A stretch of 64,000 nt of DNA from NCBI GenBank assembly GCA_015178975.1, contig WHVD01000071.1:1-64000 (forward strand). The letters are read 5' to 3'. Numbering within the stretch: the first letter of the stretch is position 1; the number at the start of each line of letters is the position of its first letter. The notes under the pieces are model-generated. The model was not told the origin of the DNA and made no database searches. It worked only from the letters and a program-made list of their open reading frames with translations. The position numbers were made by a program, and so were the translations under genes. Source of the stretch: Hysterangium stoloniferum. Taxonomy: Eukaryota; Basidiomycota; Agaricomycetes; Hysterangiales; Hysterangiaceae. This document shows positions 58,010-64,000 of the stretch, piece by piece.

Positions 58010-59151
58010 ACAAATGACATAGTTACATAAGATTATTTGGGTTAACCTAGATCATTTGGGTTAAACAAGATTATTTGGGTTATGACTTAATCTTTGGGTT
58101 ATGATGTATTCTGTTGTATAGAAGCAAACTTTCAAATATATTTCATATAATTTAAATTTAGTTGGTTTAGAGAGTTAACCAGAACTATCTGGGGTACCAA
58201 TCCCCATTGTGCAATTTATTCCAAAAGAATAATCTAAGATGATTGTTTGACTAAATTTTGTCAGATACATATAGGATAAATATTAATATTTTTGCATTCT
58301 TCAGAGTGATACCTAATCAACTGAATTTGATTAAATATTAATTTTACAACAAACGATATAAATATATATACTTTAGTGGATAAATAATTTTTAAAGTTTT
58401 GGGTTATCCTCCTATACATAATTATGTAGTTTGGCATGAAGTATTCTGGGACCCACAAATGTCATCATGTTGAGAATATACCTGAACAGCCAAAGCTGAA
58501 CCTTACACTATGAGGCACAGAGGTCAAACAGAAATTATATTTATCTTCCTCATGATTCTTATGAACTTCGAGAACTGATTTCAACATGATGAAATCAACT
58601 TTGAGAACTCTGGGATTCCTCCCTGTCTGCCTCAGGGATTCACAAAATTCAGGAATGGCAAGGGTGAATGAGGAATTTACATTGTCTACAATAAACCTGA
58701 AATAAACCCAACTAGACTATCACGTGACCTTGGTTTTTTTTTTAATACATTTATATACCGCATCGTATAACTAAGATACATAGTGGTTCCATAGCATCAT
58801 ATAGATCATAGCTACTATAGTATCTATGGGAGAATGAAGAGGAAGCAGGCCAGATGCATCAGAGTGAGTGGTGGTTGGCAGAATGGTCGAATAAAGAGAG
58901 ATGATTGCACTGAACTTGCCCAGTGAACAGCACATGCCATTTGGGCCGAAGCCCCAGGAAGAACCCGATATCCTGCTAACAGGCATCGATGACAGCTGCA
59001 GGCACACCAAAGTCTTTGCATTGCTAGTGCATAAGTGAATGCTGGAGTTGGAGGTGGGTAGGAAGAAAAGACCGCTGCCAGGCTGCAGTCATGGTTTAGG
59101 AGGTGCCAGTGACAGTCTGCAGGTGACACTGGTGTGCAGCTGAAGGCTGCC

Positions 59152-61426
59152 TGACGGTCTCCGCATGGATGACTCCAAAATTCAAGTCATTCAAGATTGG
59201 CCAGAACCCCAAAAGGTTAAGGATATTCAGTCCTTTTTAGGCTTCACCAATTTTTATCATTGTTTCATTCACAACTACTCAAAAATTACCATCCCACTCA
59301 CTTGTCTTACTCGAAAAGATGCCCAGTGGAATTTCTCCAAAGAATGCCAAATGGCATTCCAAGAATTGAAAAGTGCATTTACATCTGCCCCTATTTTGTC
59401 ACACTGGAAGCCCGACGTTAAACTCATTGTGGAAACTGATGCCTCGGATTATGCGCTTGCTGTGATTTTGTCCATTCTGGACATTGATGGTGAAGTACAC
59501 CCAGTAGCTTTTTTATCTCGCATGTTTTCAGCACCTGAACCCAACTACAATGTTCACGATAAGGAACTACTTGCAATATTTGAAGCTTTCAAGACATGGT
59601 GTCATTATTTGGAAGGATCGGCATACCCGATAGATGTTATTACCAACCACAAGAATTTTGTTTACTTTTCAACCACAAAACCTCTCACCCGTCGGCAAGC
59701 CCGATGGTCCGAATTCCTCTCTGCTTTCAATATGGTAATTCACTTCCGTCCTGGCTGCCTTGGTGGAAAACCCAACACTATGACTAGACAATGGGATGTC
59801 TATCCTAAAGAGGGGAGTAGCGACTACACCACAGTTAATCCGCATAATTTCAAGCCTATGTTTTCATTGGAACAACTGTCCGTGTCTATCCAAGCCACTT
59901 ACCTCATTCATCCAGTCTTGCGAAGTGTTATCCTTATGGATACCAAAAAGTTACATCAAGACATACTATCGGCAATTCCATGAGACCCAGTCACCAAAGC
60001 ACACCTCAATAACCCGTCTGACCCTGATCAACCCCGATGGTCATTAGACTCACAAGGTTTCATTAGATTTAACAATCACATCTATGTACTGGATTCCGAT
60101 ACCCTTCGGCTGCAAATCCTACAACATAAACACGATCACCCGATCTCAGGACATTTCGGCCTCAATAAGACTCTTTCACTCATTAGAAGAGAATATACAT
60201 GGCCCAGCATCCGAGATTTTGTTAAGCACTATTGTAAATCTTGTATTACGTGTTTACGCTCTAAATCACAGCAACACAAACCATATGGCCTACTCAAACA
60301 ATTACCGATACCGGAAAAACCCTGGAACTCGATTTCTATGGATTTCATCGAGCACCTACTGGCATCTGAAGGTCACACAGCAATCCTAGTTGTTGTGGAT
60401 CAGCTCACAAAGCAAAGTATTTTCATTCCAACATATGACACGATAACATCTGTACAGTTAGCCGAATTATTCATCACCCATGTATTTTCCAAGAATGGTG
60501 TTCCATTGCATGTCACATCCGATCGCGGATCCAAGTTTGTCTCTCACTTTTTCTTTTTTAGGTCACTTGGAAAAGCACTAGACATGAAGTTACATTTCAC
60601 TTCGGGCTATCACCCGGAAGGTGACGGCCAAACCGAACACATGAATCAAACTTTGGAACAGTACATCCGTGTCTATTGTAACTACCAACAAGACAATTGG
60701 AAATCACTACTACCGCTAGCCGAATTTGCATATAACAACACACCAAATGCCACTACTGGCATTTCACCTTTCTTTGCAAATAAAGGCTACAACCCCAATA
60801 TCGCAATCCACCCGGAACGTGATCTCACATCTGCCCGTGCTCAAGACTTTGTTACAAACCTTTATGAGCTACATCAAGAACTTTGTAAAACTATCGCAAT
60901 GGCCCAAGAACGATACCAACACTCTGTGGATAAGAATAGACTTCCACCTCCTGATTTCAAGATTGGAAACCAAGTATTCGTTAAAGCCGAGGTTTTCTGA
61001 ACTACTAGACCCTCTAAGAAGCTCTCTGAAAAATATTTAGGTCCTTTTGAAGTTATAGCACAAGCCAGCACACTTTCATGGATGCTTTGGCTCCCCGACA
61101 ACATGTGTGCAGTGCACCCAGTATTTCATGTATCTATGTTAGAACCCTGTGTTGCTAACAGTATACCAGATCACATACAACCACCACCTCCACTCATGAT
61201 CATTGATGGAGAACCCCAATTCGAGATATCAGAAATCCTAGACTTAAAAATTGACAATTGCCGACACTCATGCAAATTACTTTATTTGGTTAAATGGGCT
61301 GGCTATGAAGGAACAGACAAAGAAACTTCATGGATTCTAGCTACAGAACTCGGCAATACCTCGGAAATTGTTTTAGGTTTTCATCAAGCCTATCCAAATA
61401 AACCTGGTCCTCTAAATTCTTTATAA
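59152..61426 (+). pseudogene. Gypsy element 3 Pol: RT end, RNase H, integrase, chromodomain
   Basis: A single frame over 2.27 kb interrupted only by TGA at 59981 and 60998. It has RNase H (VETDASDYA), the integrase zinc region (HPISGH to CKSCITC), the integrase core with MDFIEH, TSDRGSKF and GDGQTEHMNQTLEQ (catalytic Glu), and the chromodomain (LYLVKWAGYEGTDKETSWI). Unlike element 1 there is no internal duplication and the Arg codon after TSD is intact. It diverges widely from element 1 in third positions while the protein is kept, so purifying selection acted before decay. Confidence 0.92.
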
Positions 61427-61472
61427 GTCTTTCATGTGGTATCCGACCTTTTTCCGACTATGCTTTATGAAA

Positions 61473-62618
61473 TCACACTTTGTTTGTTTGTTTTAAAATC
61501 ATTAAATTTTCTGGATATTTAAATGTCTCTTCTACCACCTCTCCCTCCTCTCTGGCCTCCGAACACTCTCCCTCACCAATGGCCACCAATACTTCTCCGC
61601 CGACCTTTTCCGATACCACAACTCCATCACAACTTGAAACTTCCAAATACTGCTCTAATTGCTCTCCGAGGGACTCTATGGTGCTGGTCTGTTTCTCCAG
61701 CCCGACGCCCAATAGTCGCAGTTGCTCAATAATCGAGCCTTGTTGTCACAGAGTCTCGAATCGGAACCTTGTCATCTCTGAGAAATAGGTCTGCATGAGG
61801 CAGTTTTGCTCTTCTAGAGCATCCACCTGTCACTCTTGGTACGACCCGTCAGCCTCCGGAAATACACATCTGAGCTTCTGATCGGCGCACTCTTGACAAG
61901 TGCAGCCTCAACTATTTGCCCAAGGGTGGCAAGTCCAACCCCGTTTAGTGCACAGGTTGCACTTAGGGTCATTTTTATGCCCTGCCTTGGGGACCTGCTT
62001 TTGTTTCTATAAGAAAAAATTGTTAGGAAAGGTTTTTTTAGGAAGTCAAGCCTATGTTGGGGCTCGACCGCCCTGGTACATCCTCCTCCTTGTCCTCCTC
62101 CTCCTTGTCATCGGACTCCGAAGGCATCGTGGCCTTGTGCTGAAAAAAAAATATATAAGCCAAGTTCGCAAGAGATACAGGAACTGACTTACCTTTCCCT
62201 CCCACTTCTTTTTCGCCACCTCCTCTCGCGCCCGATTGGCCTCCTGCTGCTTCATCTTCACAAGCACTGCATCCCAGTGCTTGTGTGCAGCCTCCTCTGC
62301 CACCAGCTTCTTCTCCTCAGCCTCGATGGCCGCCAACTCCTCCTTCTCTTTCCACTCCTCCTCCTTCTCTTTCCACTCCTCCTCCTTCTCTTTCCACTCC
62401 TCCTCCTTCTCTTTCCACTCCTCCTCCTTCTCTTTCCACTCCTCCTCCTTCTCTTTCCACTCCTCCTCCTTCTCTTTCCACTCCTCCTCCTCATGTGCTT
62501 TCCTCTTCTCCTCGAGATGGTGTCGACATTCCTGCGCACTAGTAGGTCCACTCGGAACCGACATGGGAGTGACCATCAACCGAACAGGAAAGGGTTTCGA
62601 CCCCGAACCTATGGTCAT
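61473..62618 (-). pseudogene. Antisense accessory gene of gypsy element 3
   Basis: Exon 1 is 62618-62193 (142 codons, ATG), with a charged coiled coil including seven perfect EEEWKEK heptads. The intron starts GTAAGT, and exon 2 begins at 62139 (acidic, ends RSSPN). The expected donor there reads AT instead of GT. Exon 3 is 62006-61473 and holds C-NL-C-x6-C-x10-C-QE-C-x6-C, the same spacing as element 1, with a TGA inside the x10 loop and three more stops after it. The exon order, phases and position between Pol and the LTR equal those of element 1. Confidence 0.75.
62344..62490 (-). repeat. 21-bp array coding coiled-coil heptads
   Basis: Seven perfect tandem copies of a 21-bp unit (TTCTCTTTCCAC plus CCTCCTCC part on the plus strand), each coding EEEWKEK. 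The period equals one heptad, so copy changes alter coiled-coil length without breaking register. Confidence 0.95.
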
Positions 62619-62669
62619 GGTGGTTAAGGGAAAAGAAGTGAAAATTCAAGCGCCAAGACCCCTGGAATG

Positions 62670-62675
62670 TTTATA
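62670..62675 (-). promoter_or_regulatory. TATA box of the antisense gene, element 3
   Basis: TATAAA on the minus strand with its first base 57 nt before ATG 62618, matching the 56-nt spacing in element 1. Confidence 0.5.
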
Positions 62676-62793
62676 TGTAAATTTTTTGCCAAGTCACATG
62701 ATGTTTTGACACACCCAACCATACCCGACGAGTTTTTACATACAGGATCTAGATTTTCGGCCTCCTTGGGATTTTGGCCAAATGGGGAGATAC

Positions 62794-63538
62794 TGTTATG
62801 ACCATGTCGCAACCCTATCAGTCCCTGAGGTTATTGCCACTTATTGATGATTCAAGTGACTGTTCAAGTCACCACATCGGAAACCATCGGCCTCCTGAAG
62901 CTGATGTGTGCTTTTGCGATGATCAAACTCCATTTACGCCCACGTCGAGATATACTCATACTATCTGGTTAAACTTTGATACGTCCCCTTTTTATTATGA
63001 TGATGCGTTTTATCCTATGTTTCACATATGTCTATATATATCTGTAGCCCTTGAACTATTTCCTTTTACCATAGTTCCGCTCTTGGTTATCATTGGCCTC
63101 CGAACTAATCATAAACTTCCCGTTCCTAGTCAAGTTTATTTGTCAATGCTGTGTTCTGCTCTTCTCCTAGTTAGTATTTTCTAGACACCTGTTACTTGTA
63201 TATGAACCCACTGTAGTTGTAGTTACTAGGCAATCAGAATATCAACTCAGCATACCCTCTTACGCCTCCAGAAGTCTCATACTAAGAATTCCGTCTTCCA
63301 CCTTTGTGTGCGCTTGCCTCCCTCCGGTCCCTGACCCCTTGGCCCAACACTCGACTTATCCCTCGGTTCTGATCGGTAGTTTTCACCGAGAGGTATTCAT
63401 TGGGACGAGTCTTTGCCCGCCCGAAATTTAAGGACACCTGAGGGATAACTGCGAGGGCGCAGCACAGAAGCTGAAGCCAAGTCCTTCCAATCGGTCCCCA
63501 TCAGTCCACCGACATTAGTCAGTTTCCAGTTCTTAACA
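62794..63538 (+). repeat. 3' LTR of gypsy element 3
   Basis: 745 bp, begins TGTTATGACC and ends TTCTTAACA, matching the solo LTR at 24490-25209 in inverse. The following bases (CTTGT) have no partner because the 5' end of the element is lost. Confidence 0.9.
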
Positions 63539-64000
63539 CTTGTTCTCAGACTCGAAATGAAATAAAGAAAACATGACAATTGGTAGAATGATTTCTAGTC
63601 AATTGAAATGGGAGGAGGAGGGCAATGTCTGCTTCGTGAATAAAATAAATTGTCCTTGCACATCGTGTGACGCGAACGGCTGAAATATTGAGACACAATA
63701 TAAACAAGATTTCCCTTGCATTGGGTGGTCCATGGGGCGGCTCGTCGTGGCTAGTTGTCAGCTCTGATTTAATCAGAACCACAAGCTACCTTTCTCTTAT
63801 CCCATGTGAAATTTAATGACTGATGAGAAGTGCTGGTATTTTGAGCATCGTCTTGTCCAATGGCTTGGCCCAGCTTCCTGTTCTCCCAAAGAAATAACAC
63901 AAGAATAAAGGTGGCACATCCTGCTTTGATATGCCATAGTGGGGTATTCCATTGCAATTGTTATGGCTAGTAAATCCAATACAACTACTAGCCATGGACA
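63539..64000. other. Flank related to 45730-45830, inverted; no gene
   Basis: 63546-63625 is the inverted relative of about 45755-45825, including AATTGACTAGAAATCATTC. The rest, to the window end, has no ORF with a recognisable motif. Confidence 0.5.

Larger units (their letters stand above)
59152..63538 (+). mobile_element. Gypsy element 3: diverged lineage, 5'-truncated
   Basis: Starts abruptly in RT (DGLRMDDSK) at about 59152 and runs through Pol, the antisense gene and a polypurine tract (AAATGGGGAGATAC) to the 3' LTR at 62794-63538. The LTR is a family 4 type, related to but distinct from element 1. Gag, protease, most of RT and the 5' LTR are absent. Confidence 0.93.

Noticed and set aside
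58021..58100. Repeated TTTGGGTTA-like motifs resembling telomere repeats
   Set aside because: Only about four irregular copies spaced 15-25 bases apart in AT-rich DNA, not a TTAGGG array; read as low-complexity sequence.
58733..59151. Retrogene with a poly(A) tail (poly-T at 58733-58742, minus strand)
   Set aside because: The minus-strand ORFs there show no recognisable protein and no target duplication was found; the T run is only about ten bases.
62236..62709. Long plus-strand ORFs rich in Ser/Phe or Leu/Pro
   Set aside because: They are shadows of the 21-bp coiled-coil array on the minus strand.

Overview
The window looks like repeat-rich nuclear DNA of a filamentous basidiomycete, probably an agaricomycete. 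Evidence: short GT-AG introns (mostly 50-60 bp) with CTAAC/CTGAC-like branch sites, an F-box gene family, Ty3/gypsy elements whose polyprotein ends in a chromodomain, Ty1/copia and Tc1/mariner remnants, and heavy nesting. No tRNA, rRNA, CRISPR or bacterial-type operon was seen. Nearly everything belongs to one of four layers: a giant palindrome, a multi-exon membrane-protein gene family (gene X) on a segmental duplication, an F-box segmental duplication, and LTR elements inserted into these.

Layout. 1-7051 is an almost perfect inverted repeat (arms 1-3511 and 3542-7051, 30-bp spacer). Each arm carries genes Y and X. On the right arm gene X runs on into single-copy flank and can be spliced in frame from ATG 4998 to TGA 7993 (795 aa, two membrane segments, tandemly duplicated phase-1 exons). 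7510-11411 holds the downstream part of the X locus and an 818-bp tandem duplication. 11412-15700 is F-box locus B1. 15750-18988 is a decayed copia element broken by two solo LTRs. 18989-21354 is a pile of LTR fragments. 21355-34085 is a second copy of the X locus, expanded from about 3 kb to 12.7 kb by a solo LTR (itself carrying another solo LTR) and by a full-length Ty3/gypsy element (26215-33893, 565-bp LTRs). 34086-37200 is CpG-poor decayed DNA with a 230-bp LTR. 37200-41830 holds F-box loci B2 (inverted) and B3 (chimeric). 41983-42723 is an intact three-exon gene with a SANT/Myb-like look. 42959-48600 has a minisatellite and further X/Y/B fragments. 49859-52590 is another X pseudogene. 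52740-53330 is a dead Tc1-like transposase. 53858-58009 contains CpG-depleted LTR and gypsy remains. 59152-63538 is a third, 5'-truncated gypsy element.

Most notable observation: all three Ty3/gypsy copies carry an extra spliced gene between the chromodomain end of pol and the 3' LTR, on the strand opposite to gag-pol. It has its own TATA box about 56 nt before the start codon, an N-terminal charged coiled coil, a short acidic SSPK-type exon, and a Zn2Cys6-type cluster with spacing CX2CX6CX10CX2CX6C. The cluster spacing, exon order and promoter spacing are shared by two clearly diverged element lineages, so the gene was probably kept by selection as part of the element. Decay throughout is dominated by CpG to TpG/CpA changes, visible between LTR pairs, inside a 180-bp integrase duplication, and as CGA to TGA stops.
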